Program-made: the position numbers and the translations under genes
Source: Sinimarinibacterium arenosum
GTDB lineage: Bacteria > Pseudomonadota > Gammaproteobacteria > Nevskiales > Nevskiaceae
Direction of reading: 5' to 3'
Assembly: GCF_005047655.1 (NCBI RefSeq)
Contig: NZ_SUKF01000005.1
Coordinates: 248,001-312,000, forward strand
DNA length: 64,000 nt
Shown here: positions 19,105-27,681 of the stretch, in pieces
Layout of the letters: each line of letters opens with the position of its first letter
Position numbering within the stretch: position 1 is the stretch's first letter
Notes under the pieces: model-generated
The model's database searches: none
Seen by the model: only the letters and a program-made list of their open reading frames with translations
Told to the model about the DNA's origin: nothing

Positions 19105-20292
19105 CTAGTGAACCAGCCACACCGCCAGCAGCAACATCAGGCCCATGCCGAAAATGTCGGTGAACGTCGTCAGGAAAATGCTGCTGGCGGTTGCAGGATC
19201 GGCACCGATGCGGCGCAGGGTCACCGGCACCAGCACACCGAAGATACCGCTGGCGACACAGGAACCGACCATCGCCAGCCAAATCACCACGGCCAGCTGC
19301 GGCGCGTCGGGGAAGCCCGACATCATTGCGTACGCCCACATGGCGGCGGCGGCCACCAGTCCGACCAGCGCTCCGTTGCAGGCGCCGAGCAAGGCTTCCT
19401 TGCGCACCAGCGCAGGAATCGAGAGCGCTTCCAGATCACCCAGGGTCAAACCGCGCAGCGTAATCGCCATCGCCTGGGAGCCGGTGTTGCCACTCTGGCC
19501 CGCCAGCACCGGCAGAAACGCCGCCAGCGCCACCACGCGTGAGATCGTGTCAGCGAACGCTCCGACGACGAACGCGGCCATGAATGCGGTCAGCAGATTC
19601 ACCTGCAGCCACGGATGCCGCCGCCGCAGCGCCTCCCAAAACCCCGTGTAGACGCGCTCGGCCCCGTCGATACCGACCATGCGCCCGCTCTGCGCAGTAA
19701 TCTCGACCGCCTGCTGCTCGAACAATTGCCATCCGCGAATCACGCCTTGCAGCCGCCCCGCAGCATCCACCACCGGATACACCGGATAGTGTCGGTGCAG
19801 CGCGGCATCGATCGCGTCGCCGATTTCGGTTGCGGCAGTCAACGAAAACGGCTCTGCCAGCATCACTTCGGACAGCGGCTGCTCGGGCCGCGACAACAGC
19901 AGGTCGCGGATGACCACCACCCCGCTGAGGCGCTCATCAGCGTCAACCGCATACAGATAGGTGATGCGCCGCGCCTGATCGGATGCGCGCAGAAACGCGA
20001 TCGCGTCCTGCACACTGACACTGTCCGGCAGCACGCCCAGCGCCGGCTCCATCAGCTCGCCAACGGTATTGGGAATCGCCACTCTCAAGCCGGCGGCTGA
20101 CGCCGGCGTCACGCGATCGCGCAACGACTCCGGCAAATGCGAGGCGATGTCACGCGCGCGCATCGGCGGCAGCGCCTGCAGCACCGCGGCGACCCGCTCG
20201 ACCGATTCGCGACTGAGCACCGCTGCGGCGTCCAGCGGTCCGCGCGCTTCGACGGCACGCACCAGTTCAATAATCCGTTGCTGCGCATCCAT
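19105..20292 (-). CDS. mgtE: MgtE-type magnesium transporter
   Basis: The 395-residue protein has the MgtE order: a short N-terminal helical domain (about residues 1-60), two CBS domains (about 75-190) that sense cytoplasmic magnesium, then a five-helix membrane domain. The pore-lining segments are visible as AGQSGNTGSQAMA and TTFTDIFGMG; the Asp in the latter is the conserved cation site. It is shorter than the ~450-residue standard because the N-domain is reduced. It is the upstream gene of a minus-strand group with the EF-hand lipoprotein, 48 bases away. Confidence 0.93.
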   Translation of the reverse strand: MDAQQRIIELVRAVEARGPLDAAAVLSRESVERVAAVLQALPPMRARDIASHLPESLRDRVTPASAAGLRVAIPNTVGELMEPALGVLPDSVSVQDAIAFLRASDQARRITYLYAVDADERLSGVVVIRDLLLSRPEQPLSEVMLAEPFSLTAATEIGDAIDAALHRHYPVYPVVDAAGRLQGVIRGWQLFEQQAVEITAQSGRMVGIDGAERVYTGFWEALRRRHPWLQVNLLTAFMAAFVVGAFADTISRVVALAAFLPVLAGQSGNTGSQAMAITLRGLTLGDLEALSIPALVRKEALLGACNGALVGLVAAAAMWAYAMMSGFPDAPQLAVVIWLAMVGSCVASGIFGVLVPVTLRRIGADPATASSIFLTTFTDIFGMGLMLLLAVWLVH

Positions 20293-20373
20293 GAATCCAG
20301 GCTCCCGACGGATGCCGCATTATGTACACAGCTGCGTCGCGACAACGCAATCCGTTCCCCCTGCAGATAGGGT

Positions 20374-20412
20374 TTGACAGCGGAGGGCACAACGACATAC
20401 TAGGCGGTATGT
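20374..20412 (+). promoter_or_regulatory. Promoter with overlapping operator for the TetR gene
   Basis: A perfect -35 hexamer TTGACA (20374-20379) and a -10-like CATACT (20396-20401) are 16 bases apart. The -10 lies inside a perfect inverted repeat, ACATAC-N6-GTATGT (20395-20412), 14 bases before the TetR start codon. A repressor bound here would block its own promoter, the usual TetR-family autoregulation. Confidence 0.65.
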
Positions 20413-20426
20413 AATCGGAGCGCCCA

Positions 20427-21101
20427 ATGAAGGCCAGCGCCGCAAATCACTCAATGTCACCGCAACAGGCCAGGGCGCCCACCAAGGCCGGCGTGCGGCG
20501 TCAGCCCGATCTGACGCGGCAGCAGCTGCTGCAGTGCGCATTCGACGAGATTCATCGTTCGGGCTTTCGCGCCGCCAGCCTCGACGCCATTCTCGAATCC
20601 AGCGGCGTCACCAAGGGCGCGCTGTATCACCACTTCGGCAGCAAGACCGCGCTCGGCTATGCGGTGGTCGACGAGGTCGTGCGGCCGTGGGTTGAAGCCC
20701 TGTGGAAACCGATTCTGGAAGCCGGGAATGTCATTGATGCGGCGCTCGCGCTGTGTCGGGAACTCGCCCGTGCACGCTCCGAACAGGCGCTGCAGTACGG
20801 CTGCCCGTTCAACAACCTGATCAATGAAATGTCGCCGCTCGACCGCGGTTTTCGCGAGCGTCTGCAGCACATCCTGCACGACTGGCACGAAGGCGTCATC
20901 GTCGGCATACGCCGGGGACAGGCCAACGGCTCAGTCCGCAAGGACGTTGATGCTGAACAGGTTTCGGCGCTCATCATCAGCACTGCCGAAGGCTCTGTCG
21001 GCCTGGCCAAGGCCAAACAGTCACCCGCATTTTTTGACGCCGCGATGCGCGGGCTTGAGGCCTATCTGGAATCGCTGCGCCCACTACGCGCCGCCCCATA
21101 A
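20427..21101 (+). CDS. TetR/AcrR-family transcriptional repressor
   Basis: The 224-residue protein has an N-terminal helix-turn-helix (RQQLLQCAFDEIHRSGF, then ILESSGVTKGALYHHFGSKT) at about residues 30-75 and a helical ligand-binding C-domain resembling the AcuR/NemR-type TetR_C group. GGAG precedes the ATG by six bases. It is preceded by a palindromic operator and followed 49 bases later by the LolA-like and outer-membrane genes, which it may regulate. The ligand is unknown. Confidence 0.93.
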   Translation: MKASAANHSMSPQQARAPTKAGVRRQPDLTRQQLLQCAFDEIHRSGFRAASLDAILESSGVTKGALYHHFGSKTALGYAVVDEVVRPWVEALWKPILEAGNVIDAALALCRELARARSEQALQYGCPFNNLINEMSPLDRGFRERLQHILHDWHEGVIVGIRRGQANGSVRKDVDAEQVSALIISTAEGSVGLAKAKQSPAFFDAAMRGLEAYLESLRPLRAAP

Positions 21102-21150
21102 CCACGGCCACACTGGCCGCACTGTCCGTATTGATTCGAGGAGAAGATAC

Positions 21151-21945
21151 ATGCGTATTTCTGCACTGCTGCCCTCGCTGGCGCTCGCCGCAAGCTTCAG
21201 CGTCGCGCTGCCGGCCCACGCCGAGACGCCAGCCGAGAAAGGCCTGGCGATCGCGACCGAAGCCGACCACCGCGACCTGGGCTATGGCGACAGTTCAGCG
21301 ACGATGGAGATGATCCTGCGCAATCGGGCCGGCGACGAAGCGGCGCGCGAGATTCGCGTGAAGTCGCTGGAAGTGGAAGGCGACGGCGACAAGTCGCTGA
21401 TCATCTTCGATCAGCCGAAGGACGTCGAAGGCACCGCGCTGCTGACGTTCTCGCACAAGACCGGCGACGACGACCGCTGGCTGTATCTGCCGGCGCTGAA
21501 GCGGGTCAAGCGCATCGCCGGCAAGAACAAGTCGGGCCCATTCATGGGCAGCGAGTTCGCCTACGAGGACATGGGTTCGCAGGAGATCGAGAAGTACAGC
21601 TACACCTGGCTGCGCGACGAGGCCGTCGACGGCGTGAACTGCTTCGTGATCGAACGCGTTCCGGCTGATCCGGACTCTGGCTACACACGGCAGGTGGCGT
21701 GGATCGACCAGGCCGAGTACCGCGTGCAGAAAGTCGAGTTCTACGATCGCAAGCAAAGTCTGCTGAAGACGCTGACGGCGAAGGACTACCAGCAGTATCA
21801 GAACAAGCATTGGCGCCCGGGCCGCATGGATATGGTCAATCACCAGACCGGCAAGTCGACCACTCTGCTGTTCAAGAACTATGTTTTCGGCAGCGGCCTG
21901 AGCGAACGCGACTTCGACCAGGCGAGCCTGAATAACGCACGCTGA
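21151..21945 (+). CDS. Outer-membrane lipoprotein-sorting-like periplasmic protein (LolA-like)
   Basis: The 264-residue protein has a Sec signal peptide (cleavage near AHAET) and the LolA-like fold pattern of 'outer membrane lipoprotein-sorting protein' paralogues: DRWLYLPALKRVKRIAGKNK, FMGSEFAYEDMGSQ and YRVQKVEFYDRK. Such proteins bind hydrophobic cargo in the periplasm and usually lie beside a barrel protein and an RND-type exporter. Here the barrel follows 17 bases later but no RND gene is present. The start at 21151 follows GAGGAGAA. Confidence 0.88.
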   Translation: MRISALLPSLALAASFSVALPAHAETPAEKGLAIATEADHRDLGYGDSSATMEMILRNRAGDEAAREIRVKSLEVEGDGDKSLIIFDQPKDVEGTALLTFSHKTGDDDRWLYLPALKRVKRIAGKNKSGPFMGSEFAYEDMGSQEIEKYSYTWLRDEAVDGVNCFVIERVPADPDSGYTRQVAWIDQAEYRVQKVEFYDRKQSLLKTLTAKDYQQYQNKHWRPGRMDMVNHQTGKSTTLLFKNYVFGSGLSERDFDQASLNNAR

Positions 21946-21962
21946 ACCAGGGACTGCAGCCG

Positions 21963-23312
21963 ATGAATCCAGCCCGGGCCGTAGCACTCGGCAGCGCACT
22001 GCTGCTGGCATCCGCCAGCGTCGCCGCCGACGAGTCACGCACAAAGTTCAGCGCCGCTCTGTCCGCTGAGGGCCGCGGCTATCTGCATGATCCGGCATAT
22101 GCCGGACAGAATGGCGCAGCGGCCAGTGCATCGCTGTCATTGGAACCGGAGCTGTATGTCGAGTGGAGCCGCAACACCAGCGCCACCATCACACCGTTTG
22201 CACGCTGGGATTCGATCGACGAGGAGCGCAGCCACATCGACCTGCGCGAGCTGGCGCTGCAGCAGCGTTTCGGCAACTTCGATCTGCGCCTGGGTGTCAG
22301 CCGCGTGTTCTGGGGCGTGACCGAATCGGTGCATCTGGTCGACATCATCAACCAGACCGATCAGGTCGAGAACATCGATGGGGAGGACAAGCTCGGACAA
22401 CCGATGGCGATGCTGTCATGGACCACCGATGCCGGCGTCTTCACCGGATTCGTGCTGCCGTACTTCCGCGAACGCACCCTGCCCGGACCCGACGGTCGCT
22501 TCCGCTCCGAATTCACCTATGCGCAGAACGACGCGATCTACGAATCCTCCGATGAGGAACATCATGTCGACGGCGCGCTGCGCTGGAGTCTGTCGACCAG
22601 CCTGTTCGATCTGGGCCTGTCGTATTTCAACGGCACCGGCCGCTCGCCGCGCTTTGCACCGCGCGTGACCACCAGCGATCCCGGTGCACTGGCGCAGTTG
22701 CTCGACCAGCTCGGCCTCGCTGGCCTGCTCGGCCAACTGGCGCAGGGTCAGGTCGACGACGTCAGTGTCGATCTGGTGCCGGTCTACGATCAGATCGAAC
22801 AGACCGGGCTGGATCTGAATCTGGTATCGGGCAACTGGATCTGGAAACTTGAAGCGATCTACCAGGACAGCCGCGCACGCGACTATGGCGCCGCAGCCGG
22901 CGGCTTCGAATACACCTACGCCGGCGCGTTCAACAGCGCATGGGACGCCAGCCTGCTGATGGAGTACCTGTGGGACAGCCGCGGCGACGACACCGCGCCA
23001 TTGCCGACAGCGGAAGACCTGCAGGGCAACATGCTGCCACCGCAGCAGATTCCACCGCTGTTCCAGAATGATCTGTTCGTCGGCACACGACTCACGCCCA
23101 ACGACGTTGCCAGCACCGAGTTCCTTGCTGGAGTCGTCGTCGATCTCGATCATGGCGGCCTGTTTGCCAGCGTCGAGACCAGCCGGCGGCTGGGTTCAGC
23201 AGGCAAGCTGGCGCTCGAGTTGCGCATCTTCGCGGACGCCCAGTCCCAGGACCCTTTGTATCTGCTGCGCGACGACGATTATCTGCAGCTCGAGTACACC
23301 CACTATTTCTGA
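21963..23312 (+). CDS. Outer-membrane beta-barrel protein, partner of the LolA-like protein
   Basis: The 449-residue protein has a signal peptide ending near SVAADES and a mature region of alternating amphipathic strands ending in an aromatic residue (LEYTHYF), the usual outer-membrane insertion signal. Segments such as RVFWGVTESVHLVDIINQTD and RFGNFDLRLGVSRV resemble porin-like proteins found beside LolA-like genes (DUF1302-type loci). It probably forms an outer-membrane channel or acceptor for what the LolA-like protein carries. The exact family is uncertain. Confidence 0.8.
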   Translation: MNPARAVALGSALLLASASVAADESRTKFSAALSAEGRGYLHDPAYAGQNGAAASASLSLEPELYVEWSRNTSATITPFARWDSIDEERSHIDLRELALQQRFGNFDLRLGVSRVFWGVTESVHLVDIINQTDQVENIDGEDKLGQPMAMLSWTTDAGVFTGFVLPYFRERTLPGPDGRFRSEFTYAQNDAIYESSDEEHHVDGALRWSLSTSLFDLGLSYFNGTGRSPRFAPRVTTSDPGALAQLLDQLGLAGLLGQLAQGQVDDVSVDLVPVYDQIEQTGLDLNLVSGNWIWKLEAIYQDSRARDYGAAAGGFEYTYAGAFNSAWDASLLMEYLWDSRGDDTAPLPTAEDLQGNMLPPQQIPPLFQNDLFVGTRLTPNDVASTEFLAGVVVDLDHGGLFASVETSRRLGSAGKLALELRIFADAQSQDPLYLLRDDDYLQLEYTHYF

Positions 23313-23335
23313 GCGATACAGCGGGGAGACGGACG

Positions 23336-23938
23336 ATGTACACGCTCTACGGCATGTCCGGCAGCGGCAACTGCTACAAGCCAGCGCTGCTGATGCGGCA
23401 GCTCGGCATTGCGTATCGCTGGGTCGAGGTCGACCTGATTCACGGCGCGACGCGCACGCCGGAATTCCTGGCAAAGAACCCCAATGGCAAGGTGCCGCTG
23501 CTGGAACTGGAGGACGGCCGACTGCTCGCGGAGTCCAACGCGATGCTGTGCTATCTGGCTGACGGCAGTCCCCTACTGCCCAGCGAACGCTGGCAGCGCG
23601 CACAAGTCATGCAGTGGTTGTTCTTCGAGCAGTACAGCCATGAACCGGCGATCGCCACCGTGCGCTTCTGGGTCCACTACCTCGGAAAAGGCGAAGCGCT
23701 GCGCGACAGAATCCGCGAGACACGACCCAAGGGCTATGCCGCGCTCGGCGTGATGGAACAGCAGCTCGGCAAGACCGCCTTCCTCGCCGGCAACGACTAC
23801 ACCATCGCCGACATCGCGCTGTACGCCTACACTCACGTCGCGCATCAGGGCGGCTATCAGCTCAGTGAGTTTCCGCAGATCGAAGCCTGGCTGCGCCGGG
23901 TCGAGCGTCAGCCCGGCTTCATCGCCATGCAGAGTTGA
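23336..23938 (+). CDS. Glutathione S-transferase family protein
   Basis: The 200-residue protein has an N-terminal thioredoxin-like domain (YTLYGMSGSGNCYKPALLM; cis-Pro segment GKVPLLELEDGRLLAESNA) and an all-helical C-domain with the N-capping motif NDYTIADIALYAYTHVA. It should conjugate or reduce small electrophiles with glutathione. GGGGAG precedes the ATG. It lies 23 bases after the barrel gene and may be the last gene of that operon. Confidence 0.92.
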   Translation: MYTLYGMSGSGNCYKPALLMRQLGIAYRWVEVDLIHGATRTPEFLAKNPNGKVPLLELEDGRLLAESNAMLCYLADGSPLLPSERWQRAQVMQWLFFEQYSHEPAIATVRFWVHYLGKGEALRDRIRETRPKGYAALGVMEQQLGKTAFLAGNDYTIADIALYAYTHVAHQGGYQLSEFPQIEAWLRRVERQPGFIAMQS

Positions 23939-23965
23939 GCCCCCGCCGCGCACGCGGCGAGTAAC

Positions 23966-24766
23966 TCAGAAGCGATAGTGCAGCCCCAGGCTGACGACCG
24001 GCCACAGGTTGTAGCTCGATACATCGTCTTCGACATTCTGGCGTTCCTGCTCCAGCTCGTCGCGAAAGGTCTGCGCGCGCGGATCGCTCGGGTCATTGAC
24101 GTCAAAACCGGCGAGTCCATTCGGATCACAGGCCAGCACGCTGGAATTGCAGGCACGGCCCGTCGCCTGCAACGAGATCGACGGCGACTGCGCGAACATC
24201 ACGCCGACGTCCAGACTCATCGCAAAACCCGGCGCACCACTGCCGCCACCCCAGCCAATACCGGCGTAAGGCGTCACGCTGCCCAGGTCGATGTCGCCGT
24301 CCAGGCGGCCATCAGCGGTGTATTCGGCACCACCGATCTGATAAGTCTCGTTGTTGGCCGTGTGACTGAACGAGATGTCCGGCGGCGCCGAATAGACCCC
24401 GGCGGTCAGTCGAAAGCCGCCGCCGAAGGGGCGGAAATCCAGCATCGCAGCGCCAGCCTGAACCGTCAGATCGCCGTCATAGTCGATGCCGTCATAGTTG
24501 ACGCTGCCGCGGTAAGTGCCGCCGTAGTAGCCGGCACGCAGATCCAGACGCGGGGACAGCGCCATCGCCAGCTCCAGACCAAGCCCGGAACTGCCGGCAC
24601 GCAGGCCCAGCGCGAGTCGCCCCGGCTGCGCACTCGGAGCTTCCGCGGCAGCCTCCGGCGACAGCGAAGCCACCGGAATCTCGGACAGGGCGTCGTCCTG
24701 CGCAGCGGCGAAGCCGGGCACTGTCAGCGCCACGACGAACAGCAGCGCGTGTCGATTGCACATCAT
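23966..24766 (-). CDS. Outer-membrane beta-barrel protein, unknown function
   Basis: The 266-residue protein has a signal peptide (cleavage near FAAAQ) and a beta-barrel with strand pairs such as LRAGYYGGTYRGSVNY and ends in LGLHYRF, a terminal-aromatic signature of outer-membrane proteins. The start codon overlaps the stop of the LysR gene (ATGA), and GGGAG lies inside the end of that gene. This coupling suggests co-transcription with the regulator. I cannot assign a substrate. Confidence 0.78.
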   Translation of the reverse strand: MMCNRHALLFVVALTVPGFAAAQDDALSEIPVASLSPEAAAEAPSAQPGRLALGLRAGSSGLGLELAMALSPRLDLRAGYYGGTYRGSVNYDGIDYDGDLTVQAGAAMLDFRPFGGGFRLTAGVYSAPPDISFSHTANNETYQIGGAEYTADGRLDGDIDLGSVTPYAGIGWGGGSGAPGFAMSLDVGVMFAQSPSISLQATGRACNSSVLACDPNGLAGFDVNDPSDPRAQTFRDELEQERQNVEDDVSSYNLWPVVSLGLHYRF

Positions 24767-25695
24767 GAATTCACTCCCGCAGTGGTGTGGTCCGGCGTCA
24801 GCAAGCGCTGCAAAGCCGCGTGATCGAGCAGGCGCTGCCTGAACCAGCGCAACGCCCGGCCATCCTCCCCGGAGCGCCACGCCAGATGCAATGGAATCGG
24901 ATCGCGGGCGTTCTGAACCTGACGGACGACCAGTCGTCCGGCGGCAATATCCGGGGCTGCAAGATATGCCGGCAGAAAGCCGACGCCGAGCCCGGCAATC
25001 TGGGCTTGGAGCTTGGCGGAAAGCGACGACATGACCAGCGTGTCCTGTCCGGTTTCGACGCCGGCACTGCGCGGCGTCAGGCGTCGCGACGAGTCCGCCA
25101 CCACCACCGCGCGGTAGTGCTGCAGCACCGATCCCGGAATCGGTTCGGCCGCTTCGGCCAGCGGATGAAATGGCGCGCAGACAAACACGAAGTGCATGTA
25201 GCCAATGCGCTCGGTCGACAGGCCCAAGCCCGGCGGCACTTCCCCCGGCGCCGCCACCGACAGATCCGCACGACGGTCAGCCAGCGCGTCCCAGGCACCC
25301 CCGAGAATCTCGGTGCTCAGACGCAGGCGCGTGCCGCAGATCATCGAATCAAACTCGGCGATCAACGGAAACAGCAGCGACACCGGCACAAGCTCGTCGA
25401 CGGCAATGCTCAGCTGGGTTTCCCAGCCATGGGCGGCCTGCTTGACACGGTTCTCCAGACTCTCCGCCTGACGCAACAGTTCACGCCCGCGCTCCAGCAG
25501 CGTCTGCCCCGCGGGCGTCAATACCGGACGCCGGCCACTGCGATCGAACAGGGCCACGCCCAGATCGGATTCAAGCTTGCGCACGGTGTAGGTCACTGCG
25601 GACGGCACACGATGCAGGACCTCGGCGGCGGCCGCGAAGCTGCCCTGCTCCGCAATGGCGTCGAGTGTCTCCAGGGCATCCAGACTCAGCCGCAT
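24763..25695 (-). CDS. LysR-family transcriptional regulator
   Basis: The 310-residue protein has the LysR helix-turn-helix at residues 1-60 (LDAIAEQGSFAAAAEVLHRVPSAVTYTVRKLE) followed by a periplasmic-binding-protein-type effector domain. It is divergent from the pirin gene across 147 bases that hold an 8-bp inverted repeat, the common layout in which a LysR protein controls its divergent neighbour. Pirin genes beside LysR genes are frequent in proteobacteria. It also overlaps the downstream barrel gene. Confidence 0.94.
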   Translation of the reverse strand: MRLSLDALETLDAIAEQGSFAAAAEVLHRVPSAVTYTVRKLESDLGVALFDRSGRRPVLTPAGQTLLERGRELLRQAESLENRVKQAAHGWETQLSIAVDELVPVSLLFPLIAEFDSMICGTRLRLSTEILGGAWDALADRRADLSVAAPGEVPPGLGLSTERIGYMHFVFVCAPFHPLAEAAEPIPGSVLQHYRAVVVADSSRRLTPRSAGVETGQDTLVMSSLSAKLQAQIAGLGVGFLPAYLAAPDIAAGRLVVRQVQNARDPIPLHLAWRSGEDGRALRWFRQRLLDHAALQRLLTPDHTTAGVNS

Positions 25696-25729
25696 CTCCC
25701 CCTCCCGGGCCCGCTCGATTCAACTGGTT

Positions 25730-25760
25730 TGAAAGCTTGCCTCAAAACATTGAGCTTTCA
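25730..25760. promoter_or_regulatory. Candidate LysR operator between lysR and the pirin gene
   Basis: TGAAAGCT (25730-25737) and AGCTTTCA (25753-25760) form a perfect inverted repeat across 15 bases. It lies 34 bases upstream of the lysR start codon and 82 bases upstream of the pirin start. Arms and spacing are compatible with a LysR dimer site. Confidence 0.45.
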
Positions 25761-25842
25761 TACGCACCACCGGACCTCTACAGTGGATCGCATCTTACAG
25801 ACTCCGCTTTCGCAGAATTCCATCGCTGCCCGGCGCTCCGAC

Positions 25843-26541
25843 ATGCAAACACTCCGCACTACGGCCGATCGCGGTCATGCCGAGCACGGCTGGCTGATCA
25901 GCGATCACAGTTTTTCGTTCGGCGACTACTACGATCCGCGCTACGAGGATTTCGGCGCACTGCGCGTGATCAACGAGGACCGCGTGGTCGCGGGGGCGGG
26001 CTTCGCTCCCCATGCCCATCAGGGCATGGAGATTCTGACCTACGTACTCGACGGCGAACTCCGCCACCGTGACTCTACCGGCGGCATGGGCACGCTGCGC
26101 CCTGGAGAGCTGCAGCTGATGAGTGCCGGCAGCGGCATCACGCACAGTGAAATGAACGGCAGCGCCCACACCCCGGTGCACTTCCTGCAGATCTGGATTA
26201 CCCCCAACGAGCGCAATACAGAGCCCGGATATCAGCAACTCCAGCTCGACTCAGGGGCATTGGGTGACGGGTTCATTCCGGTCGCGGCGGGTGCTCCCGG
26301 TTGCGCGCCGCTGCATCTGCGGCAGGATGCGCGCGTGCTGCTGGCCTGGCCCGCAGCCGGCCGTGCGCTGACGCAGCCGCTGGATCCGGCGCGTCGTTAC
26401 TACCTGCACGTGGCGCGCGGCAGCATCACCGCCAACGGACAGGCCATGGGTGCCGGTGACGCACTGATGCTGCAGTCTGAAGCCGCGCTCGGAATCGAAA
26501 CGCGGGACGCGGCCGAGCTGCTGCTGTTCGATCTGGCCTGA
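25843..26541 (+). CDS. Pirin-family protein (YhhW-like quercetin dioxygenase family)
   Basis: The 232-residue bicupin has the complete metal site: His57 and His59 (FAPHAHQGMEILTYVL), His101 and Glu103 (SGITHSEMN). These bind iron and are conserved from YhhW to human pirin; YhhW has quercetin 2,3-dioxygenase activity in vitro. I chose ATG 25843 because it starts the cupin fold at the usual distance; the frame is open far upstream but only as a shadow of lysR. It is divergent from the LysR gene and likely controlled by it. Confidence 0.92.
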   Translation: MQTLRTTADRGHAEHGWLISDHSFSFGDYYDPRYEDFGALRVINEDRVVAGAGFAPHAHQGMEILTYVLDGELRHRDSTGGMGTLRPGELQLMSAGSGITHSEMNGSAHTPVHFLQIWITPNERNTEPGYQQLQLDSGALGDGFIPVAAGAPGCAPLHLRQDARVLLAWPAAGRALTQPLDPARRYYLHVARGSITANGQAMGAGDALMLQSEAALGIETRDAAELLLFDLA

Positions 26542-26550
26542 GCCAGACGC

Positions 26551-27534
26551 CTAAGCGCCCCAGTCCGCACTCAGGTGAATCACGAAGTCCGGCGAAGACT
26601 CGGTGATCACGTCTTCCTGGATCCCGGCCCGCCACTGCGCGCCGCTGTCACTGCGATAGCGGAATCCGAAAACGAGCTGTCCGCCGGGGCTACTGAGCCC
26701 ATCGAGATCGCTGTCGCTATATAGCGGCGCGTGCAGATAGAACTGCGCGCCGGCATCGATACGGGCCGTCAGCGCATAGCCCAGTGATGCCCAACCGAAC
26801 GGCAGAAGGGAGCGTTGCTGATCCTGCAGCGGACCCTCGGCCCGGACCACGCCGGCGCCGCCCGCAATGGCCCCGGTCCAGCGCTGTGCCGTATCCAGCG
26901 CAAACCCCCGCTCGTACCACAGCGAAGCCCCGAGGCCGCCGCCGAGCAGGCGATCAGCATCGCCACTCGGCAGCTGCAGCATTGCCCGCAGACAGCTGTC
27001 GGCCGCGCAGCGCGCGGCACCCAGGCGCAGGTCGCCGAGGGTGGCGTCGCTGCCGTTGATGTCGAACACGGTCCGACCATCGCGAACGTAGACGTAGCGG
27101 TACTCGTTGCGCGGAATCTGTTCACGGCCGCCATTGGGCAGGCCGAACCAGCGATGCCAGGTTTCGATGCTGGAATCCAGGACACCGCCGCCGGTCAGCA
27201 TCAGCGGCAGCTCAAGCGACCACAGCGTCCCCGCCCACTGCGTGCGGTACTGCAGCCCCAGGCGCACGGTCTCGCCGTCGAGGCGGATCTGCTCGCTGGC
27301 GGATTGGCTCAGCAGATTCTCGCTGGTCCAGTCCAGCGCGATGCGCGCGCCCGGACCGGGGGTCGCAGCCTCCGGCACCGGCAGCGGGGCAAACCGCGCC
27401 AGCGCGCCCTGGTTGAAGGTCGAGAATACAAACGGGGGCGCCGCCGCGGCGCGGCCGACACTGCACGCCAGCAACAGAATGACCGCGACAGGGGTCAGCA
27501 CAGCGGATCGGGACAGTCGGGTCATCGCGTTCAT
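26551..27534 (-). CDS. DUF3187-type exported protein
   Basis: The 327-residue protein has a signal peptide (cleavage near GRAAAAPP). Motifs such as DGETVRLGLQYR, LELPLMLTGGGVLD and SSIETWHRWFGLPNGGR are those of DUF3187 proteins, predicted beta-barrel outer-membrane proteins of unknown role. It is divergent from aroG. The family call is by memory of motifs only. Confidence 0.78.
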   Translation of the reverse strand: MNAMTRLSRSAVLTPVAVILLLACSVGRAAAAPPFVFSTFNQGALARFAPLPVPEAATPGPGARIALDWTSENLLSQSASEQIRLDGETVRLGLQYRTQWAGTLWSLELPLMLTGGGVLDSSIETWHRWFGLPNGGREQIPRNEYRYVYVRDGRTVFDINGSDATLGDLRLGAARCAADSCLRAMLQLPSGDADRLLGGGLGASLWYERGFALDTAQRWTGAIAGGAGVVRAEGPLQDQQRSLLPFGWASLGYALTARIDAGAQFYLHAPLYSDSDLDGLSSPGGQLVFGFRYRSDSGAQWRAGIQEDVITESSPDFVIHLSADWGA

Positions 27535-27681
27535 TGTTCGTGTTCGGGAACCCGCGGCATTGTGCCCGTTTTGCCACCCCAGGCGACGGCTATCACAGCG
27601 ATAGCGCTTCCTTGCGTGTTGTCAACTGCCCGATCTGTTAGCATCGGCGCCCAATTTTTTGTTGCTGCACGGGCTATTCCA

